From positions 1,054,001-1,118,000 of the forward strand of contig OY970386.1 in assembly GCA_963719465.1 (NCBI GenBank): 64,000 nt of DNA, in the 5' to 3' direction. Below are positions 54,379 to 62,480 of this stretch, one piece after another (positions within the stretch are counted from its first letter, which is position 1; each line of letters starts with the position of its first letter). Both the position numbers and the translations under genes were made by a program. This DNA is from JALHUB01 sp963719465. GTDB taxonomy: Bacteria > Chloroflexota > Dehalococcoidia > DSTF01 > JALHUB01. A model generated the notes under the pieces. The model was not told the DNA's origin, did not search any database, and saw only the letters and a program-made list of their open reading frames with translations.

Positions 54379-55689
54379 TCACGTCCCGATCTCCGCCAGC
54401 GCCGTCACCAGCCGGTCGATCTCCTCGCGGCTGTTCATCTCCGTCACGCAGAGCAGCAGACCGTTCTCCACGCGCTCCGACACGTCGAGCCCGCCGATTA
54501 TCCCGCGCTCCAGCAGCGCCGCGTTTACTTCTCGGGGTGGCCGCGGGCAACGGACGACGAACTCCTGGAAGAACGTCCCCATCAGCGGCAGCGAATAGCC
54601 AGGCAGAGAGACGATGCGTTCCGCCGCGTAGTGCGCCTTGTGATAGCAGAGCTCGGCGACGCGTCGCAGCCCGCTCTTGCCGATCGCGCACAAGTAGACG
54701 GTGACCGCCAGCGCTACGAGCTGCTCGTTCGTGCAGACGTTGGAGGTCGCCCGCTCTCGCCGGATGTGCTGCTCCCGCGTCTGCAGCGTCAGGACGTAGC
54801 CGGTGCGACCCTCCACGTCTTGCGTCCGCCCGACGAGCCGCCCCGGCATCTGACGAATGAACTCGCTGCGACAGGCGAAGAGGCCAACGTACGGCCCGCC
54901 GAAGCTCAGCGGCACGCCCAGCGCCTGCCCCTCGGCCACGATGATGTCCGCGCCATACTCTCCCGGCGGGCGGAATATGCCCAGCGACACGGGATCGGGA
55001 ACAGCGATGAAGAGCGCGCCAGCTTCCCGCGCGCGCCCGGCCAGCGACTCCGCGTTCTCGAAATAGCCGAAGAAGTTCGGCTGCTGCACGACGAAGCAGG
55101 CGTGCTCGTCGGTCAGCCCAACCTCCGCCGACTCGATGATGTCGACAGCCAGCTCGTGCCCCCCGGCGTACGTTCGAACGACCCGCTCGTACGCCGGGTT
55201 GAGCGTCGAAAGCAGCGCGATTCGGCGGCGGCCGTTGAGCCGGACGGCCATGAGGCAGGCCTCGGCGAGAGCGCTGGCGCCGTCGTACATGCCCGCGTTT
55301 GCTACGTCCATGCCCGTGAGCTCGCAGACCAGCGACTGGAACTCGAAAATGGCCTGCAGCGTCCCCTGGCTTATCTCCGGCTGGTAGGGTGTGTAGGCAG
55401 TAGCGAACTCGCCACGCCGGATGACGTGATCGACGACGGCAGGGGTGAAATGGCGATAGGCGCCAGCGCCGAGGAAGCAGGGCATCTCGCCGGCCGGACG
55501 GTTGCGGGCGGCCATCGCCGATAGCTCCCGCTGGAGCTCTAGCTCGCTGAGAGGCGGCGGCAGAGTAAGCCCGGGATCGCGGCATTGCGCGGGAATGTCG
55601 TCGAACAGCCCCGCGACGGAAGCAACGCCGATGCGTTCCAGCATCAGCCGGCGGTCTTCGTCCGTGTTCGGGATGTAGGGGCTAGGCAA
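54379..55689 (-). CDS. gcvPA: Glycine dehydrogenase (decarboxylating) subunit 1, P-protein
   Basis: The 436-residue subunit pairs with GcvPB. Typical features are SPYIPNTDEDRRLMLERIGV at the start, CFLGAGAYRHFTPAVVDHVIRR, TAYTPYQPEISQGTLQAIFE, GMDVANAGMYDGASALAEA and RATSNVCTNEQL. It starts at TTG one base after the gcvH stop. Splitting of GcvP into two polypeptides is common in Gram-positive and deep-branching bacteria. All subunits except the L-protein (lipoamide dehydrogenase) are present in this operon. Confidence 0.96.
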   Translation of the reverse strand: MPSPYIPNTDEDRRLMLERIGVASVAGLFDDIPAQCRDPGLTLPPPLSELELQRELSAMAARNRPAGEMPCFLGAGAYRHFTPAVVDHVIRRGEFATAYTPYQPEISQGTLQAIFEFQSLVCELTGMDVANAGMYDGASALAEACLMAVRLNGRRRIALLSTLNPAYERVVRTYAGGHELAVDIIESAEVGLTDEHACFVVQQPNFFGYFENAESLAGRAREAGALFIAVPDPVSLGIFRPPGEYGADIIVAEGQALGVPLSFGGPYVGLFACRSEFIRQMPGRLVGRTQDVEGRTGYVLTLQTREQHIRRERATSNVCTNEQLVALAVTVYLCAIGKSGLRRVAELCYHKAHYAAERIVSLPGYSLPLMGTFFQEFVVRCPRPPREVNAALLERGIIGGLDVSERVENGLLLCVTEMNSREEIDRLVTALAEIGT

Positions 55690-55690
55690 G

Positions 55691-56101
55691 TCAGTCCTGG
55701 TCGTCCGCGCTGGCCTCGGTCAGAGTCACGAGCGCATCGTAATCATCGGCCGGCAGAAGCCTGTCCATCTCGTTCAAATCGGCTGGCCCGATCTTCAGCA
55801 GCCAGCCCTCGCCGTACGGGTCGTTGTTCACGACCTCCGGCGTCTCGTTCACCTTCGGGTTGACCTCCAGGACCTCGCCGCTGATCGGCGCGTATATCTC
55901 CGACACCGCTTTCACCGACTCCACTTCGCCGAGCTTCTGATTCTGTCGCAACTGCTTGCCCGGCTCCGGCAGGTCGAAATAGACGAGGTCGCCAAGCTGA
56001 TCCTGCGCGAAATCGGTGATGCCCACGAAAGCTTCGCCATCTTTGAGTTGGACCCACTCGTGCTCGGGTGTGTAACGCCGGTCCTTCGGGCTCGCTGCCA
56101 C
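55691..56101 (-). CDS. gcvH: Glycine cleavage system H protein
   Basis: This 136-residue lipoyl carrier shuttles the aminomethyl intermediate between P-, T- and L-proteins. The lipoylated residue is Lys64 in VESVKAVSE, within a normal GcvH fold (YTPEHEWV...GITDFAQDQLGDLVYFDLP...APISGEVLEVN). It lies between gcvT (24 bases upstream) and gcvPA. No lipoate ligase or lipB/lipA is in the window. Confidence 0.97.
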   Translation of the reverse strand: MAASPKDRRYTPEHEWVQLKDGEAFVGITDFAQDQLGDLVYFDLPEPGKQLRQNQKLGEVESVKAVSEIYAPISGEVLEVNPKVNETPEVVNNDPYGEGWLLKIGPADLNEMDRLLPADDYDALVTLTEASADDQD

Positions 56102-56125
56102 CGTCAGCTCCTTCGAATCGCTTCT

Positions 56126-57229
56126 CTACGGTTTGGGACGCCTGTAGAAAGGTCTTCTGACTACGACCGCGGAAAGCGGCCGTCCGCGCACGTCCACCGC
56201 CAGCGAAGTTCCTGCTGCCGCGAGCCGCGGCGGAACGTAGGCCATTCCGATGCTGGCGTTCAGGGTCGGGGAAAAACCACCGCTGGTCACTCTACCAACG
56301 GTCTGCCCCTCATGCAAGACGGGAAAGCCGGGCCGCATGACGCCCTTCTCCGTCGCCTTCAGACAGACGAGCTGTCTCGTAATCGGACGCTCCTTCAGCC
56401 CTCGCAGCGCTTCCCGACCGACGAACGACTCGTCCTCCAGTTCGACGAGCCAGCCCAGGCCCGCCTCGTACGGATTCGTCGTCCGGTCGATGTCGTTGCC
56501 ATAGAGCATAAGCGCCGCTTCCAGCCGAAGCGTGTCGCGGGCGCCGAGGCCGCACGGCTTGGCTCCCGCCGCCAGCAGCCCCTGCCAGAAAGCGTGCGCT
56601 CTCCCGGCTTCGACGATGATTTCGTAGCCGTTCTCCCCCGTGTAGCCGCTCTGAGCAATCACGGCCGGCGCCCCCAGCAGCTCGAACTCCATGCAGCCGT
56701 GGTGCGGCAGGTTGCGCACGACCGCGCCCGTGATGAGCGAGGCCAGCAGCTCCTCCGAGCCGGGCCCCTGCACAGCGATCATGGCTGTCTGGGCTTGAAC
56801 GTCCTCAACCGTGGCCAGCATCCCCGGCGCCAGCAGCGAGGCGACCCGCTGGCGGTCCGTCTCGGCGTTGCCCGCGTTGCCGACCACGAGAAGCCGCTCC
56901 GGCCCCAGGCAGTAGACGAAGACGTCGTCGATAATCCCACCGTCTTCCGCGCACATCAGCGCGTAGTGCGCCTGCCTTGGCTGCAGTCGGCAGACGTTGT
57001 AGGTGACGGCGCGTCGGACGAGACGAGACGCGTCGGCCCCGTTCACGAAGAAGCGCCCCATGTGCGAGATGTCGAAGATGCCGACGGCACTTCGGACGGC
57101 ATTGTGCTCTTCAATGATGCCGGCGAACTGCAGCGGCAGCGACCAGCCGGCAAAGGGCACCATCTTTGCGCCCATACGTCGGTGTAGGTCGTTCAACGGG
57201 CTTCTTCTGAGGGCGATTTGCTGGACCAT
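56126..57229 (-). CDS. gcvT: Glycine cleavage system T protein (aminomethyltransferase)
   Basis: The 367-residue enzyme releases ammonia and gives 5,10-methylene-THF. It has PLNDLHRRMGAKMVPFAGWSLP, FDISHMGRF (with the catalytic Asp region), the TYNVCRL region, SGYTGENGYEI and GLGARDTLRLEA. It is the first gcv gene, 22 bases after an MBL-fold gene, with which it shares a promoter. No glycine riboswitch can be accommodated in the short gap. Confidence 0.96.
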   Translation of the reverse strand: MVQQIALRRSPLNDLHRRMGAKMVPFAGWSLPLQFAGIIEEHNAVRSAVGIFDISHMGRFFVNGADASRLVRRAVTYNVCRLQPRQAHYALMCAEDGGIIDDVFVYCLGPERLLVVGNAGNAETDRQRVASLLAPGMLATVEDVQAQTAMIAVQGPGSEELLASLITGAVVRNLPHHGCMEFELLGAPAVIAQSGYTGENGYEIIVEAGRAHAFWQGLLAAGAKPCGLGARDTLRLEAALMLYGNDIDRTTNPYEAGLGWLVELEDESFVGREALRGLKERPITRQLVCLKATEKGVMRPGFPVLHEGQTVGRVTSGGFSPTLNASIGMAYVPPRLAAAGTSLAVDVRGRPLSAVVVRRPFYRRPKP

Positions 57230-57251
57230 CGGCTCCTTCCGATCGCTGATG

Positions 57252-58106
57252 TCAGGCCGGCGATACCGCCTGCCACTTCTTATAGCCGTCGGCGGTCCGC
57301 GTCATCCGCCCGACACCGGGAAAAGACAAGTGGACGCAGATGAGCAGCGCATTGTCTCGGATCGCCTGCTCAACCAGCCGCTTTTTCGATTCCATCGACA
57401 TCAGCGGCAGCACGTCGAAGGCGGATACCCAGGCGGTGCGCTCGAGCTGGACGGCCTGCTGCACGATGTCGCCGACGTAGATCGCCATCTCACCGCCGGA
57501 AGTGATGACGACGCTGGCATGGCCCGGGCTGTGACCCGGCGTTGGGATAACCGTCACGTCGTCCGTTACCCGTGTCTCCCCATCGAGCAAACGCAGGCGG
57601 CCGCTTGCCGCCACCGGCTCCAGGTTCTCGGCCAGGTACGTCGTGTGCGTTCGCTCGTTCGGGTGCCTCGCCGCCTCCCACTCCGCCCGCTGGACGAGGT
57701 AGTCGGCGTTGGAAAACGTGGGCACCAGTCTGCCGTCGACGTAGCGCGTGTTCCAGCCGCAGTGGTCGCCGTGAAGATGCGAGTTGATGACGATATCCAC
57801 GTCCTCAGGCGCGCCGAATCCCGCCTTCAACTCGTCGAGGAGATTCCCCTCCGCCAGGGGCGTCGCGTCCGCCCGCATCGACTTGTCGCCGACCCCGGTC
57901 TCGATCAGGATCGACTTGCTGGACGAGCGAAAAGCCAGACAGTTCGTCCCGACACCGAGCCGGTGGTGGCTGTCAATCGGCCCGGCGTACGACTCCCAGC
58001 GCTCGCGGGGAACGACGCCGAAGACCGCGCCGGCGTCGAGGAAATAGGTGCCGTCGGACAGGACAAGCAGTTCGAGATTCCCGACGTGAAAACGGGCTTG
58101 GGGCAT
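57252..58106 (-). CDS. MBL-fold metallo-hydrolase, lactonase-like group
   Basis: The 284-residue protein has the binuclear zinc motif HLHGDHCG (His110, His112, Asp114, His115), then TPGHSPGHASVV and VGDIV, plus the C-terminal His in LLICVHLSFPGVGRM, the pattern of AHL-lactonase and alkylsulfatase-like families. Substrate not known. It is the first gene of the gcv transcript, separated from gcvT by 22 bases. The association may be incidental, or the enzyme may work on a glycine/one-carbon-linked thioester or lactone; neither is proven. Confidence 0.88.
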   Translation of the reverse strand: MPQARFHVGNLELLVLSDGTYFLDAGAVFGVVPRERWESYAGPIDSHHRLGVGTNCLAFRSSSKSILIETGVGDKSMRADATPLAEGNLLDELKAGFGAPEDVDIVINSHLHGDHCGWNTRYVDGRLVPTFSNADYLVQRAEWEAARHPNERTHTTYLAENLEPVAASGRLRLLDGETRVTDDVTVIPTPGHSPGHASVVITSGGEMAIYVGDIVQQAVQLERTAWVSAFDVLPLMSMESKKRLVEQAIRDNALLICVHLSFPGVGRMTRTADGYKKWQAVSPA

Positions 58107-58141
58107 CCTCTACGCCTTCCGTGCGTTCCGGGGACAAGCAA

Positions 58142-58171
58142 AGCATAAGGCGTCGGACGGTCGCCCGTCAA
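58142..58171 (-). promoter_or_regulatory. Promoter of the MBL-gcvTH-gcvPAB operon
   Basis: On the minus strand TTGACG (58171-58166) and TATGCT (58147-58142) are separated by 18 bases in the 71-base gap after the cation-efflux gene. Transcription would start near 58135, 29 bases before the MBL gene. Confidence 0.65.
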
Positions 58172-58177
58172 TTCAGG

Positions 58178-59128
58178 CTAGCGCTCCTGGTTGCCGCCGA
58201 GCAGCCCCTCCGGCGCCAGATAGCAGTGGAGGGCAGTGGGGTCGCACGCCTCCGTCTCCATTTGCACGGTGCTGTGGGCTATGGAGAAGCGGGTGGAGAG
58301 AAGCTCGTTTATACCTTCCAGCATCTGGCATCCCTGACTGATGCTCCGGTCCTCGACCAGGAGGTGGCAGCTCAAAGCGTGGATCGTCGGCGTTATCGAC
58401 CAGACGTGCAGGTCATGAATGCCTTTGACGCCCGGCAACGCCTTCATCTCCATCACCAACTCATCGATGTCGATGTGCGGCGGCGAGGCCTCGAGGAAGA
58501 CGCCGATCGCCTCCCGCAGAATGCGCAGCGCGCCGACGAGGATGATGAGAGCGATAAAGACGCTGACAACCGCGTCTACCCAGACGAGGCCGGCGGCAAG
58601 CACGGCTATCGCGGCGACCAGCACGCCGACGGAGCCCAGCACGTCGCCGACCGCGTGCAGGAAGGCGCTCCTTACGTTCAGGCTCCCAGATGCTTCGCTT
58701 CGCAGCAGAGCAGCTACGCCCAGGTTCGCCAGCCCGCCGACGATCGCCATCGTCAGAAGCAATGAGCCGTGGATCTCCGGCGACTGCCCGAGCCGCCGCG
58801 CCGCCTCGATGAAGATGAGTATCGCCACCACCGCGACAGTCACCGCGTTGACGACGGCTACCATAATGCCTATCCGGTGATAGCCGTAGGTCATTCTTCC
58901 GGTGGACGCCCGCGCCGCCTGTCGGATGGCGACCCAACTCAGCGTCAGCGCGAACAGATCCATCAGCACGTGGCCAGCGTCTGAAAGCAACGCGAGGCTG
59001 TTCGCCAGAATGCCAGTGACGACCTCGGCGATGAGGATGGCGGCGGAGAGGACGATCGCCAGCTGAAGCCGCTTCGCCGCGGGCGGTATCCTCAGCACGT
59101 GCTCCGCGTACATTACCGCGCCGCGCAT
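58178..59128 (-). CDS. Cation diffusion facilitator (CDF) family efflux protein
   Basis: The 316-residue transporter has six transmembrane helices. It carries the CDF metal-binding pattern: ALLSDAGHVLMDLFAL in helix 2 (H and D) and AFLHAVGDVLGSVGVLV in helix 5 (H-x-x-x-D), typical of zinc/cobalt exporters of the CzcD/ZitB type. The C-terminal cytoplasmic domain (DLHVWSITPTIHALSCHLLVED) matches the metal-sensing ferredoxin-like domain. It starts one base after an ALG5-like gene, so the two are one operon although unrelated in function. Confidence 0.94.
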   Translation of the reverse strand: MRGAVMYAEHVLRIPPAAKRLQLAIVLSAAILIAEVVTGILANSLALLSDAGHVLMDLFALTLSWVAIRQAARASTGRMTYGYHRIGIMVAVVNAVTVAVVAILIFIEAARRLGQSPEIHGSLLLTMAIVGGLANLGVAALLRSEASGSLNVRSAFLHAVGDVLGSVGVLVAAIAVLAAGLVWVDAVVSVFIALIILVGALRILREAIGVFLEASPPHIDIDELVMEMKALPGVKGIHDLHVWSITPTIHALSCHLLVEDRSISQGCQMLEGINELLSTRFSIAHSTVQMETEACDPTALHCYLAPEGLLGGNQER

Positions 59129-59129
59129 C

Positions 59130-59900
59130 TTAGCCTCCGGCCTCCTGGCTCACGGTCCGCGCGTAGAGGAAACGGATTCGCAGCAGGTCCCAGCAGACGC
59201 GCAGCGCCATGGTCGGGCTCATCCGCAGCGTCGAGCCGCCGACGTGCTGCCAGCGGACCGGTATCTGTTCGACTCTCATTCCCAGCCGGCGCGCCAGGTA
59301 CAGAATCTCCACGTCGAAAGACCAACCGCTGAGGCGCTGGAGCCCAAACAGTTGTCGCGCCGCCTCCCGCCGAAAGCCTTTCAGCGGGCACTGGGTATCC
59401 TCTATGTCGGGAAGGAGCAAGCGCTTGCGCAAGAACGTGAAGAGGTTGCCCATCAGCCTCCTCCCCGTCGGCTGCGAGCGACGCATGTCGTAGCCGCCGG
59501 GCTGCAGACGCGTGCCAACGGCAACGTCCGCCCTTTCCGTCAGCGCTTCGATTACGCCCGCGCAGTCCTCCAGCGACGTCGCCAGGTCGACGTCCATGAA
59601 CACCACGTAGCGTCCCGCCGCGGCCAGGCAGCCCGTCTTGACGGCGGCGCCCTTGCCGAGGTTCTGATGATGCGACAGCAGACGCAGCCTGACGTTCTCG
59701 GGCATCGACGCCGCAGCCTTCTCGACGACATCGGCGGTGGCGTCGCGGCTGCCGTCGTCCACTACGAGTATCTCGCATTCATACGTCTGCCGTCCCAGGT
59801 AGTCTGCCAGCTTTCGCAGCGAGGCGCCCAGCCGTCTTTCCTCGTTGTAGGCGGGGAGAACGAGCGACAGGAAGATCTGCTCTGCTGCCTGCTTCGTCAT
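59130..59900 (-). CDS. GT2 glycosyltransferase, dolichyl-phosphate glucosyltransferase (ALG5)-like
   Basis: The 256-residue enzyme shows FLSLVLPAYNEERRLGASLRK, VVDDGSRDAT, GKGAAVKTG, VFMDVDLATSL (DxD) and QCPLKGFRREAARQLF, with SFDVEILYLARR, the signature of ALG5/DPM1-type transferases that charge a polyprenyl phosphate. No transmembrane helix is obvious, in contrast to GtrB proteins. It would supply lipid-phosphate-linked sugar for glycosylation of surface molecules. The promoter region upstream contains a -10 TATAAT with a dyad next to it. Confidence 0.88.
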   Translation of the reverse strand: MTKQAAEQIFLSLVLPAYNEERRLGASLRKLADYLGRQTYECEILVVDDGSRDATADVVEKAAASMPENVRLRLLSHHQNLGKGAAVKTGCLAAAGRYVVFMDVDLATSLEDCAGVIEALTERADVAVGTRLQPGGYDMRRSQPTGRRLMGNLFTFLRKRLLLPDIEDTQCPLKGFRREAARQLFGLQRLSGWSFDVEILYLARRLGMRVEQIPVRWQHVGGSTLRMSPTMALRVCWDLLRIRFLYARTVSQEAGG

Positions 59901-59944
59901 CTAAGCCTGGCCCTGATTCGCCTCTCTCGGTTGCTTCCTGATCA

Positions 59945-59963
59945 ATTATAGGAACTCGTTCCT
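59945..59963 (-). promoter_or_regulatory. Promoter -10 box with dyad, GT2-CDF operon
   Basis: On the minus strand a perfect TATAAT (59950-59945) is preceded directly by AGGAAC-GA-GTTCCT (59963-59950), a 6-bp inverted repeat that lies in the spacer region. No clear -35 box is seen, which suggests an activator or repressor site. The gene starts 45 bases downstream. Confidence 0.5.
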
Positions 59964-60060
59964 GAAGGCGTCCATAGCGATGGCGTTTGCAGGATAGTCG
60001 GCGCAAAGGCGAGCCGACTCAAGAGCAACGTCTTCGGCGGGCGGCCGAAGCGCACGAGAA

Positions 60061-60089
60061 TTGACAGCAGACAGGGCGTACCGTACAAT
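60061..60089 (+). promoter_or_regulatory. Strong promoter of the Trm112-like gene
   Basis: A consensus TTGACA (60061-60066) and TACAAT (60084-60089) lie exactly 17 bases apart, the best sigma-70-type match in the window. The predicted leader is about 33 bases and ends in an AGGAG box. Confidence 0.8.
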
Positions 60090-60128
60090 TTCTTTGTTCT
60101 CCGACCCGTCCACCCAGGAGCGTCTATC

Positions 60129-60320
60129 GTGAAAAAGGACCTCATGGACATCCTCGCCTGCCCGATGTGCAAGGGAACGCTGGAGCTTGCCGTCGACAAG
60201 GAAGAAGGCGACGAGATCGTCGAAGGTAGCCTCTACTGCGCCCGTTGTGATGAGCGCTATCCTATAAGCGAGAGCATCCCCAACCTGCTACCACCGGAGC
60301 TGCGCAAGAGCGAGAGCTAG
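60129..60320 (+). CDS. Trm112-like zinc-binding protein
   Basis: The 63-residue protein has LMDILACPMCKGTLEL and YCARCDERYPISESIPNLLP, with Cys11/Cys14 and Cys37/Cys40 forming a zinc site. This is the Trm112p/UPF0434 (YcaR) family. In eukaryotes and archaea Trm112 activates methyltransferases; the bacterial role is unknown, but it may act as a small activator subunit. It starts at GTG behind an AGGAG box. The unusually good promoter suggests high expression. A small membrane protein gene follows 35 bases later. Confidence 0.88.
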   Translation: MKKDLMDILACPMCKGTLELAVDKEEGDEIVEGSLYCARCDERYPISESIPNLLPPELRKSES

Positions 60321-60355
60321 CCCGGCCGCGTAGGACCGCTGGAGGTAAGTTCGAC

Positions 60356-60583
60356 ATGGACAAGTCTCAGATGTTCGGCCTGATTATCATCCTCGGAGCC
60401 ATCGTGGAGATGATCGTCTTCGTCGTCGGCGTGGTCCGACGCAGCTACCTGGCGCTCGCCATCCCGCTGATGTTCTCAATCGGCGCCGTCAACCTCCTCG
60501 CCGTCTGGGTCGGCTGGACGATGCTGACGACGGAACCGGAGATGCCGGACAACGCCGAGCTTGAAGAGTTCAGCGATATCTAG
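60356..60583 (+). CDS. Small two-helix membrane protein
   Basis: The 75-residue protein has two predicted transmembrane helices (about residues 6-27, MFGLIIILGAIVEMIVFVVG, and 32-55, LALAIPLMFSIGAVNLLAVW) and an acidic C-terminal tail (EPEMPDNAELEEFSDI). A GGAGG ribosome-binding site lies ten bases before the ATG. I do not recognise a family. It is probably co-transcribed with the Trm112-like gene and converges with folK. Confidence 0.7.
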   Translation: MDKSQMFGLIIILGAIVEMIVFVVGVVRRSYLALAIPLMFSIGAVNLLAVWVGWTMLTTEPEMPDNAELEEFSDI

Positions 60584-60595
60584 AGCCTGACGCCT

Positions 60596-61150
60596 TCATC
60601 GACCAGAGCCGCCCTCTTCCGGCGGCTCTTCGCTTTCCAGCCCTTTCTCCCAGCCGGGCGGCGCTATCCGTCGCACTCCCGCCAGCTCGCTCTTCGATAG
60701 GGACGCAACGATCTCCGCCACGCTCCGACCGAGCAAAGGATGCCGCAGGTCCGGCGCAATCTCCGCCAGCGGCACGAGCACGAACGCCCGCTCGGCAAGA
60801 CGCGGGTGCGGGATTGTCAGACCCTTCTCGTCAATCACCCGCCGGCCGTAAAGCAGCAAGTCGAGGTCGATCGGTCGTGCCGACCAGCGCGGCGCCGGCC
60901 GTCTGCCGAGCGCAAACTCGATGCTCTTTAAACACGCCAGAAGCGCTTCCGGCGTCAGGCTCGTCGCTACTCGGCAGACCGCGTTGTAGAACGCCGGCTG
61001 ATCGACGTTGCCGACGGGCGCCGTCTCGTAGAGCGACGAGACTTCCGCCACGGAGGCGCCAGGGGGGAGACGGCGCAGCGCCAGGCTGAGGTTCCGGCGC
61101 CGGTCCCCCAGGTTGGCACCGAGGCCCAGATAGATGCTCTCGCTGTTCAT
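60596..61150 (-). CDS. folK: 2-amino-4-hydroxy-6-hydroxymethyldihydropteridine pyrophosphokinase
   Basis: The 184-residue HPPK transfers pyrophosphate from ATP to the pterin in folate synthesis. It has YLGLGANLGDRRRNL, the substrate-binding SSLYETAPVG, QPAFYNAV, and RWSARPIDLDLLLY with the two metal-binding Asp residues, then PHPRLAERAFVLVPLAEI. The C-terminal extension (EKGLESEEPPEEGGSGR) is not conserved. Its ATG overlaps the folP stop (ATGA). folB is not adjacent. Confidence 0.95.
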   Translation of the reverse strand: MNSESIYLGLGANLGDRRRNLSLALRRLPPGASVAEVSSLYETAPVGNVDQPAFYNAVCRVATSLTPEALLACLKSIEFALGRRPAPRWSARPIDLDLLLYGRRVIDEKGLTIPHPRLAERAFVLVPLAEIAPDLRHPLLGRSVAEIVASLSKSELAGVRRIAPPGWEKGLESEEPPEEGGSGR

Positions 61151-62004
61151 GCGGACGCTTCCGGCAAAGACCAGCCGCGCACTACCGCATCAGCAAAGCG
61201 CGCGACCTGCCTCATCTCCTTCACGTCGTGCACGCGAACGATGTCGGCGCCGTTGGCGATGGCGATAGCGACGCTTGCCGCCGTCCCCAGGAGACGCTCG
61301 TCGACCGAAAGGTCCAGCACCGCGCCTATCGACGACTTGCGCGACGTGCCGACCAGGAGCGGTCTCCCCAGCGACCGCAGCTCTCCCAGCCGGCGCAGTA
61401 TCTCGATATTGTGGGCCGTACTCCAGCCGAAACCGAAGCCAGGATCGAGGATCAGCCGTTCGCGAGGCACGCCCGCCGCTTCGGCAAGCGCAATGCTCGT
61501 CTCGAGCCCGGCCCGAATGTCGGCCACCACCTCGCAATAAGGGCGGCCGCGCTGATTGTGCATGACGACGGCGGGCACCCCAAACCGCAACACGACCGCC
61601 GCCACGTCCGGATCGCGGCGGAAGCCCTGAACGTCGTTCACCATCGCGGCCCCCGCTCGCAGCGCCGCTTCTGCCACAGCCGCCTTCGACGTGTCGATGC
61701 TGATCGGCGCGCTTATCCTGCCGGCCAGCTTCTCGATAACGGGCAGGACGCGCCGCTTCTCCTCCTCCTCGTCCACCGCTTCCGCCTCCGGCCGCGTCGA
61801 TTCGCCGCCGACGTCGATGATGTCTGCCCCCTCGCTCTCAAGTCGAAGCGCGGTCGCGACCGCCGCGTCAACGTCCAGGCCGGTGCCATCGCCGGAGAAG
61901 GAATCCGGCGTCACGTTCACAATGCCCACGAGAAAGGTGTGACTGCCCCAGACGAATTCGCGGCCGCCGATCGTCAGAGGCGCGGGAGCCGGGATCGCTG
62001 CCAT
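61147..62004 (-). CDS. folP: Dihydropteroate synthase
   Basis: The 285-residue TIM-barrel enzyme joins the pterin pyrophosphate to p-aminobenzoate. It has GIVNVTPDSFSGDG, DIIDVGGESTRPEA, PISIDTSKAAVA, VNDVQGF, LILDPGFGFG, LLVGTSRKSSIGAV and RVHDVKEM, a full set of substrate-binding loops. The start is six bases after a good -10 box, predicting a leaderless mRNA. It is the first gene of a folP-folK operon. Confidence 0.96.
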   Translation of the reverse strand: MAAIPAPAPLTIGGREFVWGSHTFLVGIVNVTPDSFSGDGTGLDVDAAVATALRLESEGADIIDVGGESTRPEAEAVDEEEEKRRVLPVIEKLAGRISAPISIDTSKAAVAEAALRAGAAMVNDVQGFRRDPDVAAVVLRFGVPAVVMHNQRGRPYCEVVADIRAGLETSIALAEAAGVPRERLILDPGFGFGWSTAHNIEILRRLGELRSLGRPLLVGTSRKSSIGAVLDLSVDERLLGTAASVAIAIANGADIVRVHDVKEMRQVARFADAVVRGWSLPEASA

Positions 62005-62010
62005 GCGGCG

Positions 62011-62039
62011 ATTCTAGCAGCCGTCAGGAGCGTCGACAA
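62011..62039 (-). promoter_or_regulatory. folP promoter giving a leaderless mRNA
   Basis: On the minus strand TTGTCG (62039-62034) and TAGAAT (62016-62011) are 17 bases apart. Only six bases separate the -10 box from the ATG, so transcription should begin at the start codon. No Shine-Dalgarno sequence can fit. Confidence 0.65.
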
Positions 62040-62104
62040 GGATAGACAAACGTTTGGAGAATCTGGAGAGTCGAGGGTATCGGCCGGCCAGAGGTGATGA
62101 GCCG

Positions 62105-62302
62105 CTAGGCCACAAGCGGAACGACTGCGCGCTCGATCGCGCTTAGCACTGCCTCCCGCATTCGCGCGACCGCCAGTGAGTCGGGTTGCGACCCCATCCT
62201 CTCCCGCACGTCCGCCAGCAGCGGCCGCAGCCATTCAGCCTCGTCGCCGTCAAGCATCGATGCGAGGGTCGTATCCTGCGTGTGCCGTTTGCTGCTCACC
62301 AT
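62105..62302 (-). CDS. Small hypothetical protein
   Basis: The 65-residue protein is predicted to be mostly helical (SMLDGDEAEWLRPLLADVRE, then SLAVARMREAVLSAIERAVVPL) with charged, amphipathic segments. A good GGAGG box lies seven bases before the ATG, which argues for a real gene. No family is recognised and no zinc or catalytic motif is seen. It stands alone between folP and cysM. Confidence 0.55.
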   Translation of the reverse strand: MVSSKRHTQDTTLASMLDGDEAEWLRPLLADVRERMGSQPDSLAVARMREAVLSAIERAVVPLVA

Positions 62303-62395
62303 CTCTTGCCTCCGACTACATAATCGGCCGTTCCGCGCAATCCTGTCGAAACCCTCCCTCGCGACAACGGAAGCAATTGCTGGTAAGATTGAGCC

Positions 62396-62420
62396 AAGCC
62401 CCCGTTATGTTGGGGCTTTT
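62396..62420. terminator. Intrinsic-terminator-like hairpin
   Basis: AAGCCCC pairs with GGGGCTT around a nine-base loop and is followed by TTTT on the plus strand. No plus-strand gene ends just before it, so it could be a leader attenuator for cysM from an upstream promoter, or a structure overlapping the cysM -35 region. Confidence 0.45.
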
Positions 62421-62438
62421 GCGCCCGTTCTTTATACA
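62410..62438 (+). promoter_or_regulatory. Candidate cysM promoter
   Basis: TTGGGG (62410-62415) and TATACA (62433-62438) are 17 bases apart, 43 bases upstream of the start codon. The -35 box lies inside the right arm of the hairpin at 62396-62420. Confidence 0.5.
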
Positions 62439-62480
62439 GAGAGACCAGCCAATAGATAGCCGTCATCAATAAGCGATCGA

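Noticed and set aside
52916..55585. A continuous 889-codon minus-strand frame starting far upstream of gcvPB
   Set aside because: The upstream 400 codons overlap gcvPA on the same strand in another frame and read as Arg/Ala-rich shadow sequence; family similarity begins only at 54358.
57230..57251. Glycine riboswitch before gcvT
   Set aside because: Only 22 bases separate gcvT from the upstream gene, and nothing similar lies ahead of the MBL gene.
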